From an uncultured Opitutaceae bacterium (lineage in GTDB: Bacteria > Verrucomicrobiota > Verrucomicrobiia > Opitutales > Opitutaceae), in the NCBI GenBank assembly GCA_903919205.1, contig CAIXHE010000006.1, positions 1-63,945 of the forward strand: 63,945 nt of DNA, written 5' to 3'. The position numbers and the translations under genes were made by a program. The notes under the pieces were generated by a model, which saw only the letters and a program-made list of their open reading frames with translations, was not told the DNA's origin and ran no database searches. Below, piece by piece: positions 1 through 8,538 of the stretch (the first letter of the stretch is position 1; every line of letters starts with the position of its first letter).

Positions 1-317
1 CGCTTGGGCGTCCCGCCCTCGGCCGGCATCAGGTAGACCTCGGTGTTGCCGTCGTACTGGGCCGTGAAGGCGAGCTCCCGGCCGTCCGGCGAGAACCGCG
101 GGAAGATGGCGTAGCCCGGGGCGTTCGTCAGCCGGCGGGCCTCGCCTCCCGAGAGCGGCGCCGAATAGAGCTGGTCCGCGTAGGAGAACACCACCCGCTT
201 GCCGTCCGTCGACGGGAAGCGAAGGAGGCGGGTCTCGTCCGCCGCGGGCGGGGTCTGGGCGAACGCGGGAGAGGCTAGCAGGGCCAGGGCCGCGAGGAGG
301 GTGATGCGGTGGGTCAT
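1..317 (-). CDS. Tricorn protease homolog, N-terminal part (partial)
   Basis: The gene starts at the ATG ending at 317 and runs off the left edge, so only about 105 residues are visible. Residues 1-20 form a clear signal peptide (MTHRITLLAALALLASPAFA), so the product is exported. What follows is the start of a TolB/tricorn beta-propeller: a TRLLRFP opening, then VVFSYADQLY, GGEARRLTNAPG, PRFSPDGRELAFTAQYDG and TEVYLMPAEGG. These are the typical opening blades of bacterial tricorn-type S41 peptidases, which degrade peptides. The catalytic domain lies outside the window, so protease activity is inferred from the family. A TolB-like or S9 peptidase propeller is the alternative. No Shine-Dalgarno sequence is seen; the start is preceded by a run of C residues. 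Confidence 0.8.
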   Translation of the reverse strand, partial: MTHRITLLAALALLASPAFAQTPPAADETRLLRFPSTDGKRVVFSYADQLYSAPLSGGEARRLTNAPGYAIFPRFSPDGRELAFTAQYDGNTEVYLMPAEGGTPK

Positions 318-339
318 GTGGGGGGTTCGAAGGAGGTGA

Positions 340-368
340 ACCCTAGCCCACAATCCCCGCGGAGCCAA
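340..368 (-). promoter_or_regulatory. Possible promoter of the tricorn homolog
   Basis: On the minus strand TTGGCT (368-363) is followed after exactly 17 bases by TAGGGT (345-340). This fits a loose TTGnnn-N17-TAnnnT sigma-70 pattern and would start transcription about 16 bases before the ATG at 317. The match is weak (-10 only 3 of 6) and unsupported by other data. Confidence 0.25.
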
Positions 369-405
369 CGGGAATCCTTCGGCCCCGGCAGGGGACGCCC
401 CCGGG

Positions 406-2253
406 CTAGGCGGTCTCCAGAATCTTGTAGAGGCGCTTCACCATCGCCGACGCGTCATCTAGCAAGCCAGCGGATATCAACGCGTTGTCAAGGACCTGCT
501 CGGCCACAAGCCGCGCCTTCTCGGGCGAGGAGACGAGGAGCGACGACAGGTGCTTCATGACCGCGTGCGCCGGGTTGATCTCGAGGTCCACGCGCACCGG
601 CTCCTTGGCGCCGTCCTTGTTCATGGCCTTCATGATCCGCCTCATGTGGGGCGACCCGAACTTGTCCGAATTGAGCGCGAGCGCGGGCGAGTCCACGAGG
701 CGTGTGCTGGCACGCACGTCCGACACGCGCTCGCCGAGCGTTTCCTTCAGGGCGGCCACGAGGGCCTGGGTCTCCGCCTCGCCGAGGCCGCCCTCGACCT
801 TCGGCTGGTCCGAGAGCTTCACGTCGGCGTGGTCGGCTGCGGTCAGCTTCTTGCCGTCGAATTCGCGCACGTTGTTCATCACGTACTCGTCGACGGTCTC
901 GTAGCAGAACAGGACCTCCAGGTTGCGGGCCTTGAAGCCCTCGAGGTAGGGCCCGGCCTCGATCGACTCGCGGTTCGGGCCCACCAGGTAGTAAATCTCC
1001 TTCTGGTCGGCGCCCATGCGCGAGACGTAGTCGGCGAGCGACGTGGACTTGCCCTTCTCGGTCAGCGACGAGTCGAACCGCAGCAGCTTGGTGAGGGCGT
1101 CCTTGTGCGTGAAGTCGAGGGCGGCCCCCTCCTTGAGGAACACGCCGAACTCCCTGTAGAAATCGAGGTACTCGACGGGGTGGTTCACGGACTCCTCGTC
1201 CAGGAACTTGATGAAGCGCTTCGTGATGACGCGGTTGAGCTTCTCGACGAGCGAGCGGTCCTGCATCGTCTCGCGCGAGATGTTGAGCGGCAGGTCCTCG
1301 CTGTCGACGACGCCCTTCAGGAAGCGCAGCCACTCCGGCAGCAGGTCCTTGGGCCTGGAGTCGATCAGGACCTTCCGGCAGTACAGGGCCACCGACGGCT
1401 CGAGGCGCGAGAGCCCCAGGCGCTCGGTGTTGTGCCGGGGCACGAAGAGCAGCGCGTTGATCGAGAGCGGGGCATCGGCGCTGAAGTGCAGCCGCAGCAG
1501 CGGCTTCTCGGAGTCGTGGGACTGGAACTTGTAGAACTCGTCGTAGTCCTCCTCCTTGATCTCGCTCTTGCTGCGCAGCCAGAGCGCCTGGACGGTGTTG
1601 ACCCTCTTGCCGTTCAGGTTGATGGGGAATGAGACGAAGGCGCTGTACTTCTCGATGATCTCGCGGATGCGCCAGTCCTGGCTGAACTCGGAGCACTCGT
1701 CCTTCAGCTCGACGACGATCTTGCATCCGCGGCGCTCCCCGGGGCTGTCCTCGATCGTGAAGCTGCCGGCGCCGTTGCTCGTCCAGACGAGGCCGGGCTC
1801 GGACTCGCGCCAGGAGTGGGTGTAGACCTTGACCGACTTGGCCACCATGAACGCCGAGTAGAAGCCCACGCCGAACTGCCCGATGAGGCCGGCCGCCTTC
1901 TGGTCGCCCTCGCCGAGGGCCTTCACGAAGGCCTTGGAGCCCGAGTGGGCGATCGTTCCGAGGTTCTCCACCAGCTCGGCCTGGGTCATCCCGATGCCGA
2001 AGTCCTGAATGGTGAACGTCTTGGCCTTGTCGTCGGTGGTGATGTTGATCTCGAGCTCGAGCTTGTCGTCGAAGACCGACTTCTCGGTGACCGAGAGGTG
2101 GCGCATCTTCTCGAGCGAGTCGGAGGCGTTCGACACCAGCTCGCGCACGAAGATCTCCTTCTCCGTGTAGAGCGAGTGGATGACGATATCGAGCAGCTGC
2201 TTGATCTCAGCCTGAAACTCGAAGGTCTGGGGGGTGGCCGTGGGCATGGTCAT
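406..2253 (-). CDS. htpG: Molecular chaperone HtpG (Hsp90 family, TRAP1-like)
   Basis: ATP-dependent Hsp90-family chaperone of 615 residues, acting as a cytoplasmic dimer that remodels client proteins. The GHKL ATPase domain covers roughly residues 10-225: RELVSNAS with catalytic Glu38 and Asn42, the ATP-contacting Asp84 in QDFGIGM, GTIAHSGSKAF around 99-109, and the lid glycine motif IGQFGVGFYSAFM at 124-136. The middle domain runs to about 490 and a C-terminal dimerisation domain follows. The N-terminal wording (LLDIV.SLYTEKE, TIQDxGIGMTQ, GTIAHSGSKAF) is closer to mitochondrial TRAP1 than to E. coli HtpG. The residue after Asp84 is Phe where Asn or Thr is usual. Start MTMP is chosen; Met3 is an alternative. 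No CIRCE element or Shine-Dalgarno sequence is visible upstream. Confidence 0.97.
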   Translation of the reverse strand: MTMPTATPQTFEFQAEIKQLLDIVIHSLYTEKEIFVRELVSNASDSLEKMRHLSVTEKSVFDDKLELEINITTDDKAKTFTIQDFGIGMTQAELVENLGTIAHSGSKAFVKALGEGDQKAAGLIGQFGVGFYSAFMVAKSVKVYTHSWRESEPGLVWTSNGAGSFTIEDSPGERRGCKIVVELKDECSEFSQDWRIREIIEKYSAFVSFPINLNGKRVNTVQALWLRSKSEIKEEDYDEFYKFQSHDSEKPLLRLHFSADAPLSINALLFVPRHNTERLGLSRLEPSVALYCRKVLIDSRPKDLLPEWLRFLKGVVDSEDLPLNISRETMQDRSLVEKLNRVITKRFIKFLDEESVNHPVEYLDFYREFGVFLKEGAALDFTHKDALTKLLRFDSSLTEKGKSTSLADYVSRMGADQKEIYYLVGPNRESIEAGPYLEGFKARNLEVLFCYETVDEYVMNNVREFDGKKLTAADHADVKLSDQPKVEGGLGEAETQALVAALKETLGERVSDVRASTRLVDSPALALNSDKFGSPHMRRIMKAMNKDGAKEPVRVDLEINPAHAVMKHLSSLLVSSPEKARLVAEQVLDNALISAGLLDDASAMVKRLYKILETA

Positions 2254-2309
2254 TTTGGGAAATGGAGGCCCGACCTTACTCCGCGGGGCCCAAAAATCAA
2301 CGCTGCATC

Positions 2310-2327
2310 GCGCCCAAGGAGGGGCGC
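2310..2327 (-). terminator. Hairpin downstream of the small membrane protein gene
   Basis: A perfect 6-bp stem, GCGCCC/GGGCGC with a 6-base loop, lies just after the stop of the gene ending at 2339 and before htpG. On the minus strand it is followed, 11 bases later, by a T-rich stretch (TTGATTTTT). The T-run is too far away for a textbook intrinsic terminator, so it may only be a partial terminator or an RNA-end stabiliser. Confidence 0.3.
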
Positions 2328-2338
2328 AGTGTCCGCGC

Positions 2339-2494
2339 TCAGCTCTTGGTGCGGAACCCGCCGCACAGCCAGACGATCGCGCAGATCACCAGGATGAAGG
2401 CGAAACCGCCGCCGCCGTAGGCGGGACCACCGTAATAGTAGCCGCCGCCGCCGAACAGGAGCAGGAAGACAAGGAACAGGAGGATGAGGTTCAT
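2339..2494 (-). CDS. Small membrane protein, 51 residues, function unknown
   Basis: A 51-residue protein that is almost entirely two hydrophobic segments. MNLILLFLVFLLLFGGGG leads into a Tyr/Gly-rich turn (YYYGGPAYGGGG), then a second helix FAFILVICAIVWLCGG and a short basic tail, FRTKS. The layout recalls the small DUF3309-type membrane proteins with a Gly/Tyr-rich loop, but I cannot assign a family firmly. The ATG at 2494 is chosen because the hydrophobic segment starts there; a frame extension of 12 residues upstream (to 2530) is rich in Gly/Pro and looks non-coding. It lies between htpG and a larger membrane-anchored protein, all on the minus strand. Function unknown. Confidence 0.6.
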   Translation of the reverse strand: MNLILLFLVFLLLFGGGGYYYGGPAYGGGGFAFILVICAIVWLCGGFRTKS

Positions 2495-2548
2495 GGGGGG
2501 ATCATAGCCCCCGGGCGGAGCCCCCGCCATGGGGTCTACACCGCCCTC

Positions 2549-5017
2549 TCACTCCTGGGTCACCTGGTAGGCGTCGCCGGCCAGCAGCACGTAGGGGCCC
2601 GCCGCCAGGTCGGAGGTCGTGGTGACCAGCAGGTAGCCGTCCGCGGGGCGACGGCCAAAGACCGAGACCCTGGGGCCGACAAGCCGGGCCGCCTTCGTCG
2701 AGGCGCCCCGGACCTCCACGCGCACGCGACCGTCCCTCATGACGTCGGCGGGGGAGATCTCAACCTGCGCGGCCTGCGAGGAGGCCCCGACCATGAGAAG
2801 CGTCCAGGCGGTCGAGTCGCTCTTCACCGGGGTGTCCTTCCCGCTGAACTCCACGTAGGAGACCTTCTGCTTGGCCTTGGCCCTCGAGAGCACGTCGACG
2901 CCGGTCGCGACGATCGCCATCAGGTTCGTCGGCAGCCGCAGCTCGCTCCCGTCGTCGGCCGTCTCGAGCGCGACGTGGCCGAGGTTGTCGGGCAGCCGGG
3001 TCCACGCCCCGTGCTGCAGCAGGTAGGCTCCCGGGGCCTTGGGGAACGAGGGAAAGACCGCGCCGTCCGCCTTGGGCGCGTCCGGCTCCGCGCTCTCCGT
3101 CGTGGCCGAGAGGAAGGCGCTCGCCGAGAACTCGATCGTCCACTGGTCGTTGCCCTCGATTCGGCCCGAGAGCAGGGGGCCCGAGACCGACAGGTGGATC
3201 GTGGCGTCGGCCAGCGACTTGAAGAACGGGGCGTTGAAGCCTTCGCTCGTGTCGAGCGACCCGTGGCCGTTGGTGTGCAGGTCCAGGGACCCAGTGGCCG
3301 GATCGAGCGTGCCCTCGAACTCGCGGCGCACGGAGGGATTGGCGATCGGCGAGAACACCACCCGCACCGTGTGCGAGGCCTCGTCCACCGACAGGATCGA
3401 GAGGCGAACCCGCGCCACGAAGCCCTGCTCCTCGCGCAGCTTGCCGTCAAACTCGATGCCGGGGCGGCAGACCGCCCGAAGCGCCCGCGCCCGCGCCTGG
3501 CCCTCCGCCCTCAGGCGATCGAGGTCGGCCTGCGAGGCGGGTGCCAGGGAGCAGCTGAACGCATCGTCGCCCCCCGAGATCGCGCCGTCGGACACGGCGA
3601 GGCTGAGCTCGATCGCATCGCGGCTGCCGAGGAGGGAGGCCGCGGGGGCATCCTCGACGGCGTCCGCGGCCGGCGAGGACAGGCGCAGCGGCGCGCCTGC
3701 CGATCGGCGGGCGTTCGCGAGGATGCTCCCGTGGAAGGGCCGCTTCCAGGGATGGTCGGGCGACTCGGCCACGGCCTCCACCTCGTCGCCGCCCTCCGAG
3801 CGGCGAAGGATGCGAAGGAGCACCGCCTGCCTCTGGACCGGCGTGCCATAGGCGACGGACCCGAGATAAAGCCTCCCCGGCTCGGTCGCGCCCCAGGCGC
3901 CCCTGAACTCGGCATCCAGGCGCTCGCGCAGGGCGGCCGCGGCGCCTGCGCTCAGGGCCCTGAAGGAGACCTGGTAGCGGCGGTCGCTGCTCGAGAGGGC
4001 GCCCGGGGCCTCGAAGGCGAGCGGGAAGGTCCAAGCCTGCGTCGTCTCGAGGAACGCACCGGCCCCGCGCACGGCCTGGCGCGGCAGGGAGACGAGGGTG
4101 AGGGTCGGGGAGGCGAAGGCCTCGTCCGAAGCCCAGCTGCCGCTGAAGGCCCTCGCCTCGCGCCATCCCCCGTCGTTGCGCAGGAGCGCCGACACCTCGC
4201 GCGTCGGCGAAACCGCCGTGATCTCAAGGTACAGGGGAACGCTGTGCTGGGTGCCCGCCTCGACGGCGGAGCCCTCGAAGAGGGTGCCGGGCGCCAGCCG
4301 CGCCAGGAAGGCCTTCCTGCGGGCGTCCACCTGCGCCGCCGTGGTCTCTTCGGCCAGCCTGCGCGCCTCGCCGGCGCGCGCCGCGAAGGCCCTCAGGTCG
4401 GACACGCCCGAATGCAGGCGCGCGTCGTCCGCCGCGTCCCCGGCCACGAAGGTCGAGTCGCCGAAGGTGGAGCGCGGGTCGCCCCGGGGTGCGCCCCGGT
4501 TGAACGCGCTCGACTCCACCGAGAGCCTCCAGGCACCCGCCTCGCGGCGGGCCTCGACCAGGCATTCGAAGTCGAACTCGGAGCCGGCCGCCGCCGTCTC
4601 GCGCAGCACGGTCCAGAGGTAGGGATCGGCGGGGAAGGGGGCTGCGCTCCGGTAGACCGGGTCGGTGCGCAGGGTCGCCTGGGCAAGAAGCTCGCGCGCG
4701 GGGGCGGTCTCGGCCGGGTCGGCCCCGGTGAGGTGCTGCAGGTAGTCGGCCGAGTCGATCCTCGTGTAGAGGGTCTGGATCGCCCGGGCCCGCGCCTCCA
4801 CCGAGATTTCGAGGCCCGCCTCGTCCTGGCGGACGGTGCTCTGGGAGACGACGGTGAAGCGCACCCGGCCCGCGCCGAGGCTCCGGTCGAGAAATCCCTC
4901 CAGCTGCGAGCGCGGCAGCGGCGGGCGCCCGTGCTGCCAGAGGAGCAGCCCCACCACCGCCACCAGCAGCAGCGCGGCGGCTGCGGCGATGCGCGCCCTC
5001 TGGGCGGGGGCGATCAT
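2549..5017 (-). CDS. Membrane-anchored protein with three internal repeats, function unknown
   Basis: An 822-residue protein with one N-terminal membrane anchor (residues about 9-27, RIAAAAALLLVAVVGLLLW), so most of it is probably periplasmic. I see no known enzyme motif. Three similar units can be picked out by eye. Each is an Ala/Arg/Glu-rich helix followed by a Pro-Gly and then a beta-rich stretch with a [FY]xG step, a hydrophobic LxI strand and a late basic-Phe-x-Gly step. They lie at about 209-308 (APGTLFEGS, LYLEITAVS, AFSGS), 358-447 (EPGRLYLGS, VLLRILRR, RPFHGS) and 496-581 (RPGIEFDGK, VRLSILSVD, REFEGT). The region 40-175 and the C-terminal 180 residues do not follow this pattern. 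A weak Shine-Dalgarno (GGGAG) precedes the ATG. The opposite-strand frame over the same DNA has a biased Arg/Gly composition and is not a gene. Confidence 0.75.
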   Translation of the reverse strand: MIAPAQRARIAAAAALLLVAVVGLLLWQHGRPPLPRSQLEGFLDRSLGAGRVRFTVVSQSTVRQDEAGLEISVEARARAIQTLYTRIDSADYLQHLTGADPAETAPARELLAQATLRTDPVYRSAAPFPADPYLWTVLRETAAAGSEFDFECLVEARREAGAWRLSVESSAFNRGAPRGDPRSTFGDSTFVAGDAADDARLHSGVSDLRAFAARAGEARRLAEETTAAQVDARRKAFLARLAPGTLFEGSAVEAGTQHSVPLYLEITAVSPTREVSALLRNDGGWREARAFSGSWASDEAFASPTLTLVSLPRQAVRGAGAFLETTQAWTFPLAFEAPGALSSSDRRYQVSFRALSAGAAAALRERLDAEFRGAWGATEPGRLYLGSVAYGTPVQRQAVLLRILRRSEGGDEVEAVAESPDHPWKRPFHGSILANARRSAGAPLRLSSPAADAVEDAPAASLLGSRDAIELSLAVSDGAISGGDDAFSCSLAPASQADLDRLRAEGQARARALRAVCRPGIEFDGKLREEQGFVARVRLSILSVDEASHTVRVVFSPIANPSVRREFEGTLDPATGSLDLHTNGHGSLDTSEGFNAPFFKSLADATIHLSVSGPLLSGRIEGNDQWTIEFSASAFLSATTESAEPDAPKADGAVFPSFPKAPGAYLLQHGAWTRLPDNLGHVALETADDGSELRLPTNLMAIVATGVDVLSRAKAKQKVSYVEFSGKDTPVKSDSTAWTLLMVGASSQAAQVEISPADVMRDGRVRVEVRGASTKAARLVGPRVSVFGRRPADGYLLVTTTSDLAAGPYVLLAGDAYQVTQE

Positions 5018-5060
5018 CGCGGCTCCCGCGGGGATCCTCCGCGGGGCGATCCGGTTCCGC

Positions 5061-5414
5061 TCATATCTTGTCGTTCATGCGGCGCAGCCTCTCGGCCATC
5101 ACCGCCATCAGCTGGAGCGAGAAGAACGGGTTCTGCTGGACGAGGAAGGTGAAGCGCCTGCGGTCGATGCGCACCAGCCGCGCGTCGGACTTGACGACCG
5201 CGACCGCGATCCTCGGCTTGTCCTCGACCAGGGCCATCTCGCCGAACACGCCCCCGGCCTCGACCGTCTCGACCACCGTTCCCCGGATCACGATCTCGAC
5301 GGCGCCCTCGATCACCGCGAACATTTCGTGGCCCAGATCGCCCTCCTTGAACACGGTCTGGCCCGCCTTGAACGCCTCGGCCTGGGTATCCCTCGCAAAA
5401 AGATCAATTTTCAT
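5061..5414 (-). CDS. Single cyclic-nucleotide-binding (CRP-type) domain protein
   Basis: A 117-residue protein consisting of one cNMP-binding beta-roll. Visible are FKAGQTVFKEGDLGHEMF, VIEGAVEI, VETVEAGGVFGEMALVED and the C-helix LVQQNPFFSLQLM...AERLRRMND. There is no DNA-binding helix-turn-helix after the domain, so it is not a CRP-type transcription factor by itself. In the phosphate-binding cassette FGEMALVEDKPRIAVA, the usual Arg-Ser/Thr-Ala after the Glu is Arg-Ile-Ala, so real cAMP or cGMP binding is uncertain. Start ATG at 5414 is chosen (MKIDLFARD); upstream in-frame sequence does not look coding. It may act as a protein-protein regulatory domain; the partner is unknown. Confidence 0.85.
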   Translation of the reverse strand: MKIDLFARDTQAEAFKAGQTVFKEGDLGHEMFAVIEGAVEIVIRGTVVETVEAGGVFGEMALVEDKPRIAVAVVKSDARLVRIDRRRFTFLVQQNPFFSLQLMAVMAERLRRMNDKI

Positions 5415-5526
5415 GGGTGTGGAGCGGCGATAGTGGTGGTTTCCGGACCCGAGACAATCTCCGAACCGCACGGCGGCCACCTTCCTCGGGAGTTGCGGGG
5501 CCCGCGGATCGGGCTACGCTTTGCCC

Positions 5527-6035
5527 ATGAGCGAGAACAACCGGGGCCTGCTGAGCGCGGACGTGAGGATCGGGCATGTGCACCTCAAGGTGGCGGACCT
5601 GGACCGCTCCCTGGCCTTCTACTGCGGGGTGCTCGGCTTCGAGCTCATGCAGCGCTTCGGACCGGGCGCCGCGTTCATCTCGGCGGGGGGCTACCACCAC
5701 CACATAGGCCTGAACACCTGGGAGAGCCTCGGCGGCCAGCCCCCGCCTCCGGGCACGACGGGCCTCTACCACCTGGCGGTCCTCTTCCCCACGCGCGGGG
5801 ACCTGGCCCAGGCGCTTCGGCGCCTGGCGACGGCCGGGGTGGAGCTCGACGGCGCCTCCGACCACGGGGTCAGCGAGGCTCTCTACTTGCGGGACCCGGA
5901 CGACAACGGCGTGGAGCTCTACTGGGACCGCCCCCGGGAGGCCTGGCCGAGGGACCCCTCCGGCGGGGTCGCCATGTACACGCGCAGGCTCGACCTGGGA
6001 TCTCTGCTGGCCGAGCCCGACCCGGCTCCCCGCGC

Positions 6036-6039
<4 letters not shown>
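5527..6039 (+). CDS. VOC-fold glyoxalase/dioxygenase-like protein
   Basis: A 170-residue vicinal-oxygen-chelate protein built from two beta-alpha-beta-beta-beta modules. The first opens with VRIGHVHLKVADLDRSLAFY and has YHHHIGLNTW. The second opens with GLYHLAVLFPTR and ends in LRDPDDNGVELYWDRP. The His residues in HVHL and YHLAV, and the Glu of GVELYWD, are the usual metal ligands, so it is probably an active metalloenzyme of the glyoxalase/extradiol dioxygenase/CatE group. The substrate cannot be read from sequence. ATG at 5527 is preferred to a TTG six bases earlier. The last four bases overlap the stop of the convergent livF gene. Confidence 0.9.
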
Positions 6040-6743
<704 letters not shown>

Positions 6744-6750
6744 GGCCGTC

Positions 6751-7542
6751 CTAGTGGTGGGCGCGGCCCGTGTCGTGGGGCTCGCCGAGGTACGCCTCGA
6801 TCACCTTGGGGTCGTTCTGGATCTGCGACGGCGGCCCCTCGGCTATCTTGACGCCGTAGTCGAGGACCGCGATCCGCTTGCAGACCCCCATCACGACCCG
6901 CATCGAGTGCTCGACGAGCAGGATGGTGAGGCCGAACTCCCGGTGGATCCTCTGGATCAGCTCCATCAGCTCGACCTTCTCGGAGGGGTTCATGCCGGCA
7001 GCGGGCTCGTCGAGCAGCAGCAGCTTGGGCTGCGTCGCGAGGCAGCGCACGATCTCGAGGCGGCGCTGCTCGCCGTAGGGCAGGCTGTTCGCCGGGGCGC
7101 CGGCGTGGCGGCGCAGGTGGAAGAGCTCGAGCAGCTCGTTCACGCGGTGGGTGGTCCCGGCCTCGTCCGCCCGGAACGCCTCGCCCCTGACGAGCGTCTG
7201 GAGGGGGCCGGTAGTGCGGTGCAGGTTGCAGGCGACCCGCACGTTGTCGAACACCGAGAGGCTCTTGAAGAGGCGGATGTTCTGGAACGTGCGCGCGAAG
7301 CCCGCCTCCACCACCTGGTCTACCCGCAGGCCCTCCAGGTCGCGGCCGCGCGAGCGGATCCGGCCGCTGGTCGGCTGGTAGACGCTCGTGATCAGGTTGA
7401 AGACGGTGGTCTTGCCGGCCCCGTTGGGTCCGATCAGGCCCACAAGGTCGCCCTCCTTCAAGGTGAGGTCGAGTGCGTTCACGGCCGTCAGACCGCCGAA
7501 GCGGATCGTCACCTTGTCGAGCTCGAGGATCGGTTCGCTCAT
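6751..7542 (-). CDS. livG: Branched-chain amino acid ABC transporter ATPase LivG
   Basis: A 263-residue ATPase subunit that pairs with LivF. Walker A is GPNGAGKTTVFNLITSVY, the ABC signature is the slightly altered LPYGEQRRLEIVRCLA, and Walker B is LLLLDEPAAGMNPSE, where the AAGMNP wording is typical of LivG. The C-terminal segment IAEGPPSQIQNDPKVIEAYLG is also standard for this subunit. A GAGGG Shine-Dalgarno lies before the ATG. The gene sits 15 bases after livM and 7 bases before livF in the same operon. Confidence 0.96.
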   Translation of the reverse strand: MSEPILELDKVTIRFGGLTAVNALDLTLKEGDLVGLIGPNGAGKTTVFNLITSVYQPTSGRIRSRGRDLEGLRVDQVVEAGFARTFQNIRLFKSLSVFDNVRVACNLHRTTGPLQTLVRGEAFRADEAGTTHRVNELLELFHLRRHAGAPANSLPYGEQRRLEIVRCLATQPKLLLLDEPAAGMNPSEKVELMELIQRIHREFGLTILLVEHSMRVVMGVCKRIAVLDYGVKIAEGPPSQIQNDPKVIEAYLGEPHDTGRAHH

Positions 7543-7557
7543 CGGGGTCCCTCGGCC

Positions 7558-8532
7558 CTAGCCGCGCGCGCCCTTCAGGCGCTTCTGCAGGCGGCCGGCG
7601 ATGGCCGCGTAGTCGAAGTTGAAGAGCCCCTTGGGGCGCACCAGCATGAGGGCGATCAGGAGCAGCGAGTAGAGCACCATCCGGTACTGGTCGACCGAGC
7701 GCAGCAGCTCCGGCAGCACGGTCAGCAGGATGGCCGCCATGATCACGCCCGGGGTGTTGCCCATGCCGCCCAGGATCACCATGACGACGATCTCGATGCT
7801 CTTCGTGAAGTCGAAGCCGGTGGGCGTGATCGTGAGCTTGAAGTGCGCGTAGAGGCCGCCCGCGACCCCCGCGAAGAACGCGCTCACGACGAACGCCACG
7901 ATCTTGTAGCGGGTCGTGTTGAGGCCCACCGACTCGCTGGCCACCTCGTCGTCGTGGGTGGCGATGAAGCCGCGGCCGTAGGTCGAGCGCACCAGGCACA
8001 CGACCGTGAACACCGTCAGCGCGGCGACCGAGTAGACCCAGAACACCGTCGTGTAGGCGGGGATCCCGTTGAGGCCGAGGGCGCCCCCCAGGGCGTCCAC
8101 GTTCTGGAAGACGACGCGGATGATCTCGCCGAAGCCGAGGGTGACCAGCGCCAGGTAGTCGCCCTTCAGCCGCAGGGACGGCACGCCGACGGCGAGCCCC
8201 GCGGTCGCCGCCCCGAGGCCGCCCGCCAGGAGGGCGCCGAGGAACAGGAGCCCCTGCTGGAGGGCGCTGCCCCCGTCCTCGCCGAGGAGGCGGGGCCCGA
8301 GGAGGACCGTGATCGCAGCGGCGCCGTAGGCCCCGACCGACATGAAGCCCGCGTGCCCGAGCGAGAACTGCCCGGTGTAGCCGTTCACCAGGTTGAGCGA
8401 CACGGCCAGGATGATGTTGATCCCGACCCCCGTCAGCACGTCGAGGAAGTACGGGTCGAAGTGGTCCGAGTAGTGGGAGACGCCGAAGGCCGCGGCGATG
8501 GCGAGGAGGAGCGCTATGAGCGGCTTCGGCAT
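7558..8532 (-). CDS. livM: Branched-chain amino acid ABC transporter permease LivM
   Basis: A 324-residue inner-membrane permease with about eight to ten hydrophobic segments. The family motifs are VTGVGINIILAVSLNLVNGYTGQFSLGHAGFM near residues 35-66, LRLKGDYLALVTLGFGEI, the cytoplasmic TRYKIVAF stretch and VVMVILGGMGNTPG before the last helices. The conserved YTGQFSLGH turn identifies LivM rather than LivH. It lies between livH (6-base gap) and livG (15-base gap) and forms the channel with LivH. Confidence 0.95.
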   Translation of the reverse strand: MPKPLIALLLAIAAAFGVSHYSDHFDPYFLDVLTGVGINIILAVSLNLVNGYTGQFSLGHAGFMSVGAYGAAAITVLLGPRLLGEDGGSALQQGLLFLGALLAGGLGAATAGLAVGVPSLRLKGDYLALVTLGFGEIIRVVFQNVDALGGALGLNGIPAYTTVFWVYSVAALTVFTVVCLVRSTYGRGFIATHDDEVASESVGLNTTRYKIVAFVVSAFFAGVAGGLYAHFKLTITPTGFDFTKSIEIVVMVILGGMGNTPGVIMAAILLTVLPELLRSVDQYRMVLYSLLLIALMLVRPKGLFNFDYAAIAGRLQKRLKGARG

Positions 8533-8538
8533 GGGGCT

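Noticed and set aside
331-341. Strong Shine-Dalgarno-like AGGAGGTGA on the plus strand
   Set aside because: No plus-strand start or coding frame follows; the genes on both sides are on the minus strand.
2254-2338. CIRCE or sigma-32 element before htpG
   Set aside because: No TTAGCACTC/GAGTGCTAA inverted repeat and no convincing heat-shock promoter could be found.
2234-5152. Long plus-strand open frame opposite the three-repeat protein
   Set aside because: Its product is dominated by Arg, Gly, Glu and His with no motif; it is a shadow produced by GC-rich codons of the minus-strand gene.
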